A stretch of DNA of 64,000 bases, taken from positions 39,294,508 to 39,358,507 of the forward strand of contig NC_088776.1 of NCBI RefSeq assembly GCF_954871325.1. The letters are read 5' to 3'. The stretch is from Gordionus sp. m RMFG-2023 (taxonomy: Eukaryota > Nematomorpha > Gordioida > Chordodea > Parachordodidae). The notes beneath the pieces were generated by a model, which saw nothing but the letters and a program-made list of their open reading frames with translations, did no database searches and was not told where the DNA came from. The position numbers and the translations under genes are program-made. Below are positions 12,121 through 22,505 of the stretch, piece after piece; the stretch's first letter is position 1; every line of letters begins with the position of its first letter.

Positions 12121-12504
12121 TAAATATAAATTTTAATTGGGGGTACTTATTAAAAATATTTTTAAAAATCTTATTAGATCATCTTCATGAGAATCTTCAT
12201 TCAGATCCTCATAATTTTTTTTTATTATCTTTAACAGAATTTAATCGGTTTTCATATTTTTACCTTCATATGTTTTTTTAGATTTGAGCACATCGAAGTT
12301 AAAATATTTAATGAGACACAATTTAGATTTATAAAGTATAAGACTTAGAGTCCTTATATTTAGTGTATAAAAAAGGCTTCATAGAGGGGCCTGGGCATTA
12401 AATCATCTTCATCTCTTGACTGTATTAAATTTAGCAACAAAAATGTAATAAATAAAATAAAAATGAAGAACCTTGGTAGTTAATCCGAATTAAAAACTCT
12501 GCTT

Positions 12505-12524
12505 ATATATATATATATATATAA
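12505..12524. repeat. (TA)10 microsatellite
   Basis: Uninterrupted TA dinucleotides, directly visible. Confidence 0.9.
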
Positions 12525-12687
12525 ATAAAAGAATTTAAAAACGAGTAACATTATGCATACTCCAAAAAACGCGTCCCCCCTCTTACCATTTTAAACTAGC
12601 AACGAATGGCGTTTCTTTTCCTCAAAAAATGTAACGCCGTTAGTAACAACGTTAATTTTACAGACGTTACTTTATAGTACTATATAA

Positions 12688-14005
12688 GGGGGACTATCAC
12701 CGGGGTGGTGCAGTGGTGTGTGATGAAGGCTTGTAAACCGAAGGTCCCAGGTTCAATCTTGGGAATTTTCTTCGATGGTTTATGGCTTTAGACATATGAT
12801 ATGATAAATTTCTGAGCTGAGACATGCCACCCCGGTCACCGACAGGCTTGGACAGCCGGGTGCTAGGATACTTGTCCAATAAACCAAAAAAGACGGCCAG
12901 CTGAACTCGTGGGTCAGATGATAACGATTTCTTGGGTAGCGCTAGGATGATGGAATGATGGTGACCTCGGGGGCCGTTCAAGCTCAATGTCTGTATACCA
13001 AGTTACTATGGACTTGATAACGATACTCCGGTGGGAGATCCATCGGTATTGATACCAGTGGGAGAGATCAGGGTTGGGATATCTGTCGATTTGATAATTC
13101 AGTGTGAGGAATACTCAGGTGGGATATCTGGTCGATATTGATTTGATGCACCGGTAGGTGAGATCAAGATACTTTGGCCTCGTGATACACCGGTGATCGA
13201 TACAAATAAAATCGATCAGAAATACAAAGATAAAAATAGATAGCAAGATTAATATTATAATAGATAAAGAAGGTGAAAGCTAAAAAGAAAAAAATAATAT
13301 AAGGGGGACTGGGGATAGTGTTTATTGGGGTTGACTAACCCCTCCCCTTAACTTCTTATTTTTTGAACTATTAACTGCCTACGTTCATTTATTCGAATGA
13401 TTAATCCAATAAAAAAATATTTTTTTAAAGAGATTTAGTACCCTGTTGAATCAAAATTGTGTGCCACATTTTTTTTTGTCTGGAAAGAATCTACGCATTC
13501 AAACTTTAACAATTTGTTTAGACACTTTAAATTATATTCACAAAAAATCGAAATTGTTACTTGCTAAAGGACCATGTAATAAAAATAAATAGAAAGGTAA
13601 TAAGTGGCCATGGATTAAGTAGTTATAATAATTATAGGTTTTTATTATTTATAAATTTAAATATCAAACATTATTAATTTATGCCAAGAAAAGAATTAAA
13701 ACAAATATCGTTTTGAGTTCAGGGTTAGGTTCAGATAAAAATAACAATTGGAGTGTGATTTGGATAAGTCTGTAAATATATTATACTTCATATTATTAAT
13801 AAATTGCTTAAATAAAATAGTATTGCCAGTAAACCATAATAGTTCAAATGTTTACTAGCCAAAAAAATGTGCAATGATTAAAACTTTATTTAATGGAACT
13901 TTTAGGCCACACATTTATAATAAAATGTATTTAATTAAAAGCAGTCTTTAAATTTTTTATCTGACACAAGCAAAAACATGACCACTTATCCCCAATTTCC
14001 CCAGA
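12688..14005. mobile_element. TIR element with GGGGGACTGGGG ends, split by the SINE
   Basis: Removing the SINE and one copy of its TSD restores a left end GGGGGACTGGGGATAGTG. The right end near 13990-14005, read inverted, is CATCTGGGGAAATTGGGGAT. Both carry a CTGGGGA core, so I read a non-autonomous element of about 700 bp. The resemblance to the GGGAGACCGGGGAT end at 14411 suggests a related family. There is no coding capacity, the TSD is unclear and the right limit is uncertain. Confidence 0.45.
12696..13296 (+). mobile_element. tRNA-derived SINE with 14-bp TSD
   Basis: The first ~70 bases look like a tRNA-derived RNA polymerase III head: an A-box-like GGTGGTGCAGTGG at about 12703 and a B-box-like GGTTCAATCTT at 12750 (consensus GGTTCGANTCC). 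A GC-balanced body of unknown origin follows (about 12780-13000). A tail region with loosely repeated GGTGGGAGAT/GATATCTG words comes next (13020-13200), then an A-rich end (AAAAAGAAAAAAATA). The flanks 12682-12695 and 13297-13310 are identical (ATATAAGGGGGACT), a 14-bp duplication typical of LINE-driven insertion. The 601-bp length is long for a SINE. The duplicated bases belong to the end of the TIR element that it interrupts. A frame on the minus strand across it (12697-12987) is fortuitous. Confidence 0.85.
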
Positions 14006-14410
14006 TGCCTTTTAACAGAGAAATTAGAGGTCCGTTTAGGGAATTGAACAGTCCCAGAAAATATTTTTTTGTTTTGGGATATATTTTTTTCTTGGATTAG
14101 ATTTATTTTTAAAAACGCCAATCATATGATTATTATATTTCAGAAAGACTAACCAGGATTAGTAGGCAAGGATCTGAAGAGAATTGATAACCCGGCACAC
14201 CTTTATAGTTTGACGAACCTTAAGTTTAACCAACTTTTATTATGAAATGATTCGTCAAAAGGAAGGGAAGTGAACCAAATTTTTTTTAAACCAGTTTAAA
14301 AGGGCATTTTACCTTTTTTTGTATTTTAGACTATTTTTTAATAACTGATTTTAGTGATAGCTCCTTAGACAATTAATGGAAATGTAGTTCTATCTTTAAA
14401 ATGTAATAAA
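14006..14410. other. Spacer between two TIR elements
   Basis: This is a ~400-bp stretch of mixed composition. Patches near 14030-14060 and 14150-14280 are less A/T-rich, but I recognise no frame or terminus in them. Confidence 0.4.
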
Positions 14411-15293
14411 GGGAGACCGGGGATGGTTGGGACAACCTGAATAAATTCAATAATATTAGACTAATCTGAATAAATAAAATTGTTCCTAAAAGTATAGATT
14501 ATTTGACATAATTAATATATATTTTATAATATTTTCAAGATATTTTTTTTGTCCCAAATATGACATACTCTGGGTATGATGGGACACACATATGTCATAG
14601 TTAGTTCACTCATAGAATAGATGTCTGAATAAATAAATTAAAAATCGGTATTCCAGTAAGACTAAAGAAAAGACTATGGACACATTTGATTATATTGTAA
14701 TGCATAACAAACAAGTATTGATTTTATATGCCTAAAAAAATAATAATTATATAAATAATCTTATCTGTAAATAATCATAAATTTATGACTTAGGTTTTCG
14801 GATATGTATCTAAGGCTTTTCCAAAATCTTTTGTACAGAAGATGTTCTTCTCCTTTTTATCGTAATTTCGCATATCGAGTTAATGATAAAATGAGCTAAA
14901 ATGGCATGTCTCAACTATAATATGACCAACCATGACCGAGCCTACTAACTTTATAAATAGCATTAAGTATCATATTAATTCCTGCTTATTGATTCTAAAA
15001 ATTTGTTAGATTAAAAATTAGAATTTTTACTTCCCTAAAATTTATTTATTAAGATTTTAAAAGTTTTATTTATAAATATAAACGATAAAGTTTACAATTA
15101 TTTTGATTACTTCTGATATGCTAAAAACACATTTTCTTCTGTAATACCAAATATTTTTCAAATATGTTTTTAGCCAATTGTGTATGATGTAATTATCTAG
15201 GTTAGGTTAAATATACAGTCATATTAAATAATAGCTCAAATTATAATTGAAGTGTCCTAATGTTCCCCTGTACTCAATACTCCCGGTCTCCCC
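14411..15293. mobile_element. Non-autonomous TIR element, GGGAGACCGGG ends
   Basis: The left end is GGGAGACCGGGGATGGTTGG. The right end at 15281-15293, inverted, is GGGGGAGACCGGGAGTATTG. The 11-base core GGGAGACCGGG is perfectly inverted, and TTGGGACA / TTAGGACA words follow on the inside. GGGACA/TGTCTCA words recur inside (about 14578 and 14906). The length is about 880 bp. I see neither a transposase frame nor a clear TSD, so the superfamily is open. Confidence 0.65.
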
Positions 15294-15422
15294 CTAGAAA
15301 CAAAAATATTAATATCATTAATTAGCTTCTTACATTGGGAGAAAAGATATTAATATATAAATGATGAATTTTGCTCTACGCTTTATCTTGATCCCCTATA
15401 AAAATTCTTCTCGTTTAATGAA
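15294..15422. other. Short spacer left of the nested hAT cluster
   Basis: A/T-rich spacer. It ends in the AAAGAAAG duplication at 15423-15430 that marks the insertion of the outer element. Confidence 0.5.
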
Positions 15423-15794
15423 AAAGAAAGCAGGGATCCAAACCGAAACGAATATCGGTTCGGTTCAAGCAGGTTCGGATAAAAATAACGATTTAAGGTT
15501 CAGGTTCGGTTCGCAAAAAATAAAAATATCGGTTCGGTTCGAACCTCTAAAAACCGATCAGGAAAAATTTTTTTTTATTTCATAATTAAAATAAAAACCA
15601 TCATTTTTATTAATTGCACATTATAAAATAATATTTAATTTATAAATATAACAAATAAATATATCGATGATTAATTTAAATATGAACAATTACTTAATTT
15701 TTTTTTATTAAGCTGCACAATTAATATATTTTCAAAATTCGTCTCACTCAAAATCAGGCGCGTACGCAGCGGGGGGGGAGACAGGGGGACAAAT

Positions 15795-15817
15795 CCCCCC
15801 CCCCCCCCCCCCCCCCC
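15795..15817. repeat. Poly-C tract (23 C) in the hAT subterminal region
   Basis: This is the longest homopolymer in the window. It faces a GGGGGGGG and a GGGGG block at 15771-15788, so the end could form a G/C hairpin. Confidence 0.9.
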
Positions 15818-16109
15818 AAAGCCAAAAAATGCAGATGCCGGATTATATTTTTCAAAAATATTATTTGTTAATATTAATTTATATTTGTTAATATTTATTC
15901 TTATCTCATATATACATATATATATATATATATTTAATTACATTTATTTATCACATTCATCTACTAAGTTATTTTATCAATCAATTTCGATTTCAAGTTT
16001 TCCTTGGCGTAATTTACCTATTATTTTCAAATTTTAGTGGCGTAATATTTATCTAAATTTCTAATAAAATAATAATTATCTCTGAAACTCCTTGTCCAAC
16101 AAGGAGAAA

Positions 16110-16850
16110 AAAATTGCAAGCTTGTCCAACGAGATCGAGTCTCCGCCACAGTAACAGCTATTTTGGAGTTAGAAGAGCTGATTATTAATGCTATTACTGA
16201 AATATCACAATGGCTTGAAAGAAATATTTCCTCAGAAGCAAGAAAATTATTGGATTCAATACTTATTCCAAATTTTTTTTCTCATTAGAATGTATTATTT
16301 AATTATACAACTATTTTATGTAATACTTTTCAAAAACATAACATTGACTTGATTAAGAAGATGAGAATAGCGGAGAGCATTTTATTAGAACTCAAGGAAA
16401 TAGAGCTAGTGTTTTTGAAGAATTTCATATTTTATATGTTATTGTTGAGTCAAAAGCAGAGCTATACGTGTTAAATATTTGTCCCCCTCGACTTGCAGCA
16501 AGCAAGCTCATCATCAAAACATTAATATAGGATCAGTAGAAGAGTATTATAAAACAAATGTCCCCTCTCCCAACCTTTTTCATATGGTGATAGAAAAAAA
16601 ATATAAATATTTGTTATATTTTTATCATGAAGATGTTAAAATATCTTATGATGCCTTATTAGCTGAATAACTATGATTAAAAGATTAACTATGGTTGATA
16701 CAGTCCCAAAAAATGCTATGGATGCTTTTTATTTCAAACACATTTTAGATTATACTCCAAATTATTAAAATGGTTATATATATATTAGCAGCTCTTTAGT
16801 AAACTAATGAGAGAACATTCACTTTTTTAAGAAGAATAACAGAGCCTTGC
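16110..16850 (+). pseudogene. hAT transposase remnant, ZMYM1/DUF4371-like
   Basis: From about 16140 a frame reads VTAILELEELIINAITEISQ and continues in the same style. Its counterpart at 39.05 kb in the sister copy has the same order. At 16497-16570 a frame reads SKQAHHQNINIGSVEEYYKT, which matches the RQTHR-N-P..SPEEYY-R block of this hAT type. Near 16790-16850 the sequence corresponds to the ERSFS-L-RIKTYL part of the C-terminal dimerisation domain. Stops and shifts separate the blocks and the middle of the protein (DDE core region) is missing, so it is non-functional. Confidence 0.7.
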
Positions 16851-16851
16851 A

Positions 16852-17165
16852 GAGGTACCATTTGCAGGACCAGGCCCAGATTTTTTTTAAAAATTTTTTC
16901 CGGCCCGGGTTTTTTTTAAAAAAATTTTCAGGCCCGGCCCGGCTAGCCCAGCCCGAATTTTTTAAAATAAATTATATTTATTTTTGATATTTATAGCTAA
17001 TAATGGCGATTTCAAATATTTGGTTTTAAAATATACAACTCGGCTCGGATATTTTTTCTTAAAAAATTTTCAGGCCCAGCCCGAGTGTTTTTTTAAAAAA
17101 AATTACGAGCCCGGCCCGGGTATATTTAAAAAAATTAAAATTCGGGGGCCGGGCCTGCAAGTCTG
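16852..17165. mobile_element. GGCCCG/AATTTT element nested in the hAT
   Basis: The left end reads TTTGCAGGACCAGGCCCAGA after AGAGGTACC. The right end, inverted, is CTTGCAGGCCCGGCCCCCGA. The interior alternates GGCCCGG blocks with AAAATTTT/TTTTTAAAA blocks in both orientations. Length (about 310 bp), ends and word structure match the copy at 20462-20772. Open frames across it (16984-17208 plus, 17059-17250 minus) are by-products of the palindromic words. The limits are accurate to about 15 bp. Confidence 0.65.
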
Positions 17166-18120
17166 TGAAAAACATACCTATGAAATACAACATCTGAAAG
17201 TAGATTGAATGATTTGGATCTTTTAAATATTCATAGACATTTAACGCCAAGCAAGGATTGATAATTGAAAAATTAGCTCAAAACATACAAAATACAATTA
17301 TTCCTAAGAAACTTTTTGTGTATTAATTTATATTTACAACATTTAAATTTATTATACTTTATATATTTTAAAAGCTCAAAAAATTCAAATTTCAATTTTG
17401 GGTCATTTAAGTGATTCATATCGTGGGTTATATTCACTTTATATTTTATGATTCACATTTAAATGCCGGTTTATATATATAATTTTTTTAATTCACATTA
17501 GTTTAAAATTGTGTATTAGAAAAGTTATTAATCCTAATAAATTTATGCTTAGTATTTTTAATTAAAAATATTATTTCTTAAAAAAATTTATTATCCCCCC
17601 CCCAGACCAAATTCCTGCGTACGCGCCTGCTCAAATTACATCTATAAGGAGATAATATAAATTTAATTGTTGAAAAACATCCTTCCACACTAACTTGGGT
17701 AGCTGGCATTGCCAGTATGATATCAGATTTGATGTGTCATTTATAATACTATATGTAAATAATTTATATATTAGATTTAATTTTTTTCATTATAATTTAT
17801 AAGCTTAAAATATTTAAAAAATATTGCAAAATGGCAATACACTAAAGTTTATAAAAATTATGACTGACGTTTATCAATCAAATGTGATTGATAATAATTT
17901 TTAAAACAATTTGAATATAATTAAAATTTTTGCAATATACTACTAGTAATAACTTACACATTATTTTATAAGCATAAAATTATGAGACTCGAACCGGTTC
18001 AGAGGCATTTTAGCGGTGGTTCAGCTAGAAATTTTTTAGAGGTTTAGGTTCGATAAAAAATATAGGTTTTTAGCGGTTTAACGGTTCGGTTCAGGTTTGG
18101 TTTGGATCCCTGAAAGAAAG

Positions 18121-18500
18121 AACTAAGGGTCAACTCAGGAGGACATTATAACAAGGAGATCTCAGAAGTGACTATTTATATCTTTAGTATTCAATTCATA
18201 TAAGCTCTGAAATTAAAAGATTATTGATATCTCAAAATAATTTAGCAAAGGTGATTTAGAAAAACTTGGCCTGAGGGTAAAAAAGCGAATTCCAGGTGTC
18301 ATTGTAATTAACAACAACAGTGCTCGAAGTCCTGCAAACTGTCTCAGTTGAAAGAGGGTTCTAAGGGTCGTGATTATAGTTTATTATATCTTTACAGTAC
18401 AAATATAAATTGTAAACTTTTTGAAAATATATTTATTAATTTATTTAAAGCATATTTTCTTTACCAATAAATCTTAAAAATTTATTAATTTACTTCTAAA
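18121..18500 (+). pseudogene. Possible older hAT C-terminal remnant
   Basis: Near 18325-18360 a frame reads VLEVLQTVSVERGF, close to the SVERGFS-MN-IK block of another hAT transposase type. The downstream frame is leucine/isoleucine-rich, as in the end of that domain, but also because the DNA is A/T-rich. If real, it is an older element next to which the CAGGGATCC MITE inserted. The evidence is one short block, so the call is tentative. Confidence 0.35.
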
Positions 18501-20461
18501 ATATTATAAAATCCTGTTGTATTACTTTTAATCTAAATAAATTAATTTACGTTTTTTTGCATCGTTCATATTCCTCTATTTTTTTTACATTTTTTAACCT
18601 AAAGAAAGAATGAATAAAATTCAACAATAACCGAATTGCAGGCTTTTATTATTTAGAGTACTTTACGGATCGTACTAAATTAACTTCCACTATGGGAATT
18701 TTGCACCCCCTAAACCAATGACAATATCACCTTGTTCAAAAGTTTATCCCCATACCCCTCAAAAATTTACCTTCTGCCCCTTCTAAAATTTGCCACTCGT
18801 ATAAAATAAAAATTATCAAAAAAAGAAAATTCAAATAAAAACTAACCCCCCCCCCCCCAACAATCTAATTTTATTTAAATGACTATAGCATCTTCATAAC
18901 TGCCTACTTTCCTATATTTTAACGGAGTAGAAGTTTCGGTTTGTACCTGAGGCATAACCTCTAAACATTAACGACAGTTCCTTGATTTAAAACCACAAAT
19001 ATCTATAATATTTCTTCATTTGTAAATGGTGGCAATAGAAAACAGAGATAAAAGCGTGTATATATATTGTAGTAGTTTGGAAAATTCAGGGCTATACATT
19101 ATAGATCCGAATTTTTAGCAAATAGGGGAGTTCAAAAAATCCCGGCAATTATGCTATTAACAGCGTAGGGTAACATGTTGGAATACGATTTTGTCTCTCA
19201 GAATTTAAAAAAAATCCACGCTATAAATGATCTAATTTTTACTCCTGCAATATAATATTAAAAATTTGTTGTCAATTTTTATTTGTCTCCAAACTATTAT
19301 AATGATTCAATTACCGATCTATTTTATATTAATAGGCCGTATTGAGATATGTAATCTATGGGAATTCGGAATCTTTAAATTTTTAATCATTCACTGAAGT
19401 CGGATATTAAATTTGTAAAATTTGATTTGAAGAATTATCTAAAGAGTGCCTATAATTTAGCCATCAAGTTTTGATTATTTTAGAATTTATATGAAATATA
19501 TATAAAAAATTTATACAAATTAAGAGCATAGTTTAAAGATTCATGGGAAAAGTATCTGGATTCATAGTGTGGGTCACCCATTACATTCTAAAATATATTT
19601 TCAGTCAAAATGAATTTTTCAAATTTAAAAATCGCTTTTAATGCAATATTCAAAAACTAAGAGATTTCGAACCATGGATTATATATCCCATTACGACATA
19701 CATATATAAATATATATACTTAACAATAACTACTATTCTATATATATAGTTAACACCACCACCCCTCCTTCATAATATGGCAAAAATTAAACCTTCCTTG
19801 AATGGCTAATCAGGAATCATTATTTATTTGTTTATATAAGTAGAGAAAATAAATAACATACTGCATTAAAGGGGGTGCTTTTTGTCCCACTCATCAACGA
19901 CAAATTTTCATATTTATATTATATTTCTTTAATTTTTGAAAAAAATTTAAACATAAATAATTAGATGATTCCACAAAAAATTTTTTAAAATATTATGTAA
20001 ATGAGACATGGAAAGCGAAAACTTCTTTTTAAAAACAAAATCAATATTTTATTCAATATAAACAAATAAAATTTAATTAGAAAAATTATTTTTTGCGAAA
20101 AAAAGCTCTCAAAAAATCAAAATCAAAAAAACATGTAAATTTTTTAAAATTTTTAATATGATAATCGATATTTAGGATCTAGACAAATGCAATGAAGAAG
20201 AACTTTTCATTATCGAAGTCAGTTATGATTAGTATTAAAAATTATCTTTACAAAGATAGGTATAATATATAAAACTTAGGAGAGTATTATTATTATTACT
20301 AAAATAGTGAGAAAAATGATCAAATGGGGTTGGAGATTTATTATTTTATAAAAATGTAGATAAATAATAATTTCTAAAATATCATGTTAGTTATCAATAT
20401 TACTTTAGAAATAAGCCGAATGTACAAGTATAGTCAAAAAATTTTAATATACTTTATAGTG
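18501..20461. other. AT-rich spacer with a C13 tract
   Basis: No gene recognised. A run of 13 C lies at 18846-18858. The 18700-18860 patch is rich in CCCC words but lacks a recognisable terminus. The rest has no frame or repeat that I can name. Confidence 0.45.
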
Positions 20462-20772
20462 ATCTGCATCGGGCCTAATTTTTCAAGCCCGGCCCGAATT
20501 TTTTTTTATAAAGTTTTGCCCGGCCCGAACCCAAATTTAAAAAAATTTTGCTTGCACGACCCAGCCTGAATTTATTTAAATTTAGATATTAATTTTTATA
20601 ATTACTCAAAATAAACGATATATGTTATATGGCGTCTACTTTCTATATAAAATCACATATTTATTTTACATAAAAAATTAAACATAAAATTTATAAATTT
20701 AGATATATCTTAAAAAATTTCTAAAAATATATTAGTTCGGGCAGGGCCGGGCCTATTTTTGCAGATCTCTAA
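20462..20772. mobile_element. GGCCCG/AATTTT element, second copy
   Basis: The left end GATCTGCATCGGGCCTAAT and the inverted right end GATCTGCAAAAATAGGCCCG share GATCTGCA followed by a GGCC word. Between them lie GCCCGGCCCGAA and AAAATTTT blocks near the left end and an A/T core. The length is about 310 bp, as in the nested copy at 16852-17165. There is no coding capacity. It behaves like a fold-back element or MITE of unknown superfamily. Confidence 0.65.
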
Positions 20773-22100
20773 TACTTAAATGTATACAAATTTTGATAAG
20801 CATTTGTTATTTGGTACAAATATAGCAATTGACAAATGTCCTGATGGGATCTCACCTTGGGATCAGTCCGGAACTGTATTCACTCTAGCCCATTCCTTGA
20901 TCTCACAACCTCCGCACACAGAATTATACAAAATTTTGAAAAATCTTGACTTTTTTAAAAGATTATTATTCTTTCCAGGCTCTATTATAATCCCCAGGTG
21001 TGCAAGCTCTAACCTTTATGTTTCCATGTAAAACCCAACAAATTGAATAAAAGATTTTTCGGATCCATATTATCTATCACAACTAAAAATTTCTTCCCTT
21101 CTAATTTTTCCTTTTTCCCACATTGTTGATATATACTTACTCCTTCCTTCCAAAAAATAATATAGTTTTATTTTCCATTTCTACCTTTATAAAAAAAAAT
21201 TTAATAGTATATTTTCTTATCTAATTACAAAAAATATTCTTATGAAATTTGAAACAAGCATTGCTTTGTCAAATTGTCTTTGAATAGATATATTAACCAG
21301 TTTTCATTTATATTAATCTACCAAATTTTTTTGATATAATATAATGTTTTTAAACTTTAGTATAATTGATGAAAACCACATACAAAATATTTGATGATTT
21401 CTACAAACCATCAGTTCTTTATGGTTTAAGTTCAAGATTCATTATATAATATCAATTTTAATACTCATGACTATACATATTAGTCTACGTTAATTTCGGT
21501 AAAATAGCAGATGTGATAGCATCCCATATCAAGTTTCAATTAACCAGTTTATTTTTACCTACCAAGCAGGGATACACATACAATTATTATCTCAATGAAT
21601 AGCCATCCCTCTTTATTTCACTTATCCTAGCCCATGTCAGGCCTTACATAGTTTCAGTAAAACCTATCTAACCATAGCTATTTCATATATATACATATAC
21701 TAACCTATATATATTAGAACTAAACAAAAAAATATTTTGATGTTTCTAGTCTTTTGAAGACACAGCCATGAGTGATACGATTTTATCTAAAGTATTTTAT
21801 TTATTATCAAATTATTGAATTTCAAACGATTGTCCTTTTGATAATAAAATGTTATCAAAGGAATTAAATATTTTATCTCAGATTGGCGCATAAATCTTTA
21901 TTATAAGAAAAATGATGGTTATATTATATATCCCAAAATTTGTGCATATATTTCCATGTCCTTCTTTCTAAACATAAATTTCTTAAAAATTAATGACACA
22001 TCAAAACTTATCTTGGTAAGATTTTAAATATGAGTTCATGGAATTAGTTTCTTTCACTTGATCACCATTACCATGAAAATCTGGGGTTATCGACTCACCT
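20773..22100. other. Spacer with an unrecognised 83-codon frame
   Basis: A plus-strand frame at 20780-21031 (83 codons from the first ATG) has mixed amino acid composition, unlike the low-complexity frames around it: KCPDGISPWDQSGTVF, later LISQPPHTELYKI. I recognise no family. It stands alone, without neighbours or obvious splice partners, and could be chance or a fragment of an unknown element. From 21060 on the sequence is A/T-rich. Confidence 0.35.
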
Positions 22101-22370
22101 CCCCTCTATATAGTTGTATTATTCTCGTTCATATTTTCCAGATTTATGAACAAAAATGATGGGTTTATCTTCTGATCGATTATTAGATGAAGCTATTATC
22201 ATCTGGAAAGATAATGTATTTCGAATACTTCGCCTACTTTAATCATAGCACAGGATAATCTTTATATACCATTAATCAACATCCTCCAACCAGTCATATT
22301 TGCGAACTCCCCTATCTATTTGAGTTTTACAATTGAATCCTAAATGAGATATTATGCACACCTTACATAA

Positions 22371-22505
22371 TTATAATAAAATGTGACTTGGGGAAAATTC
22401 TATCTATCTGATACAATTTGAGTATATATCTATATCGAGATCCACTTTTGACTATGTATCTATATCTGAGTACATTTAAAAAATATCTTTTAACAACTCT
22501 GGTAT
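22371..22505. mobile_element. hAT-like terminus fragment (TTAACAACTCTG)
   Basis: The right edge TTTTAACAACTCTG is the inverse of CAGAGTTGTTAAAA. This is the same 12-base terminus as the hAT at 41047-42045 and the fragment at 48848. Inside it lie GATATAGATA-type words (22420-22470), also present in the 48.85-kb fragment. No left partner end was found. Confidence 0.35.

Larger units (their letters stand above)
11818..12660. mobile_element. Decayed hAT element with AACG-rich ends
   Basis: The left end (about 11810-11856) holds TTACAGTTATTCGTTAC followed by AGGAACGCGTTGC. The right end (12601-12655), inverted, reads TTACTAACGGCGTTAC followed by AAGAAACGCC and TTCGTTGC. The two form diverged inverted termini of about 50 bp. 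The interior carries a hAT dimerisation-domain fragment on the minus strand (12025-12120), which supports the superfamily. No clean 8-bp TSD was found and the limits may be off by about 15 bp. A (TA)10 microsatellite lies inside at 12505-12524. Confidence 0.6.
15755..17629 (+). mobile_element. hAT transposon (CAGGCGCG ends), inserted in the MITE
   Basis: The left end CAGGCGCGTACGCAGCGGGG and the inverted right end CAGGCGCGTACGCAGGAATT match over 15 bases. The flanks are CTCAAAAT (15747-15754) and CTCAAATT (17630-17637), an 8-bp TSD with one difference. A 23-C tract lies just inside the left end (15795-15817) and a C9 tract inside the right end (17595-17603). The interior holds remnants of a plus-strand transposase of the ZMYM1/DUF4371-like hAT type, and a GGCCCG element is inserted at 16.85 kb. 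The sister copy at 38539-40218 shares ends and interior. Confidence 0.9.
15431..18112. mobile_element. hAT-type MITE (CAGGGATCC ends) holding two nested insertions
   Basis: The left end CAGGGATCCAAACCGAAACG and the right end GGTTTGGTTTGGATCCCTG are inverted copies. They are bounded by a perfect 8-bp TSD, AAAGAAAG, at 15423-15430 and 18113-18120. CAG..CTG ends plus an 8-bp TSD are the hAT signature. Inside each end are repeated CGGTTCGGTTC words. Without the inserted hAT (15755-17629) and its duplicated target, the element is about 800 bp with no coding capacity, so it depended on an autonomous relative. A diverged copy lies at 4880-5259, and fragments with similar words occur near 13.7, 28.85 and 49.0 kb. 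Confidence 0.9.

Noticed and set aside
12697-12987. 96-codon minus-strand frame with good composition
   Set aside because: It lies wholly within the SINE and overlaps its polymerase III boxes, so it is a by-product of GC-balanced repeat sequence.
15361-15585. 74-codon frame with arginine/phenylalanine repeats
   Set aside because: It crosses the boundary of the CAGGGATCC MITE and translates its CGGTTCGG words.
16984-17250. Frames rich in GPG and FFK residues on both strands
   Set aside because: They arise from the GGCCCG/AAAATTTT words of a fold-back element and are mirrored on the two strands.
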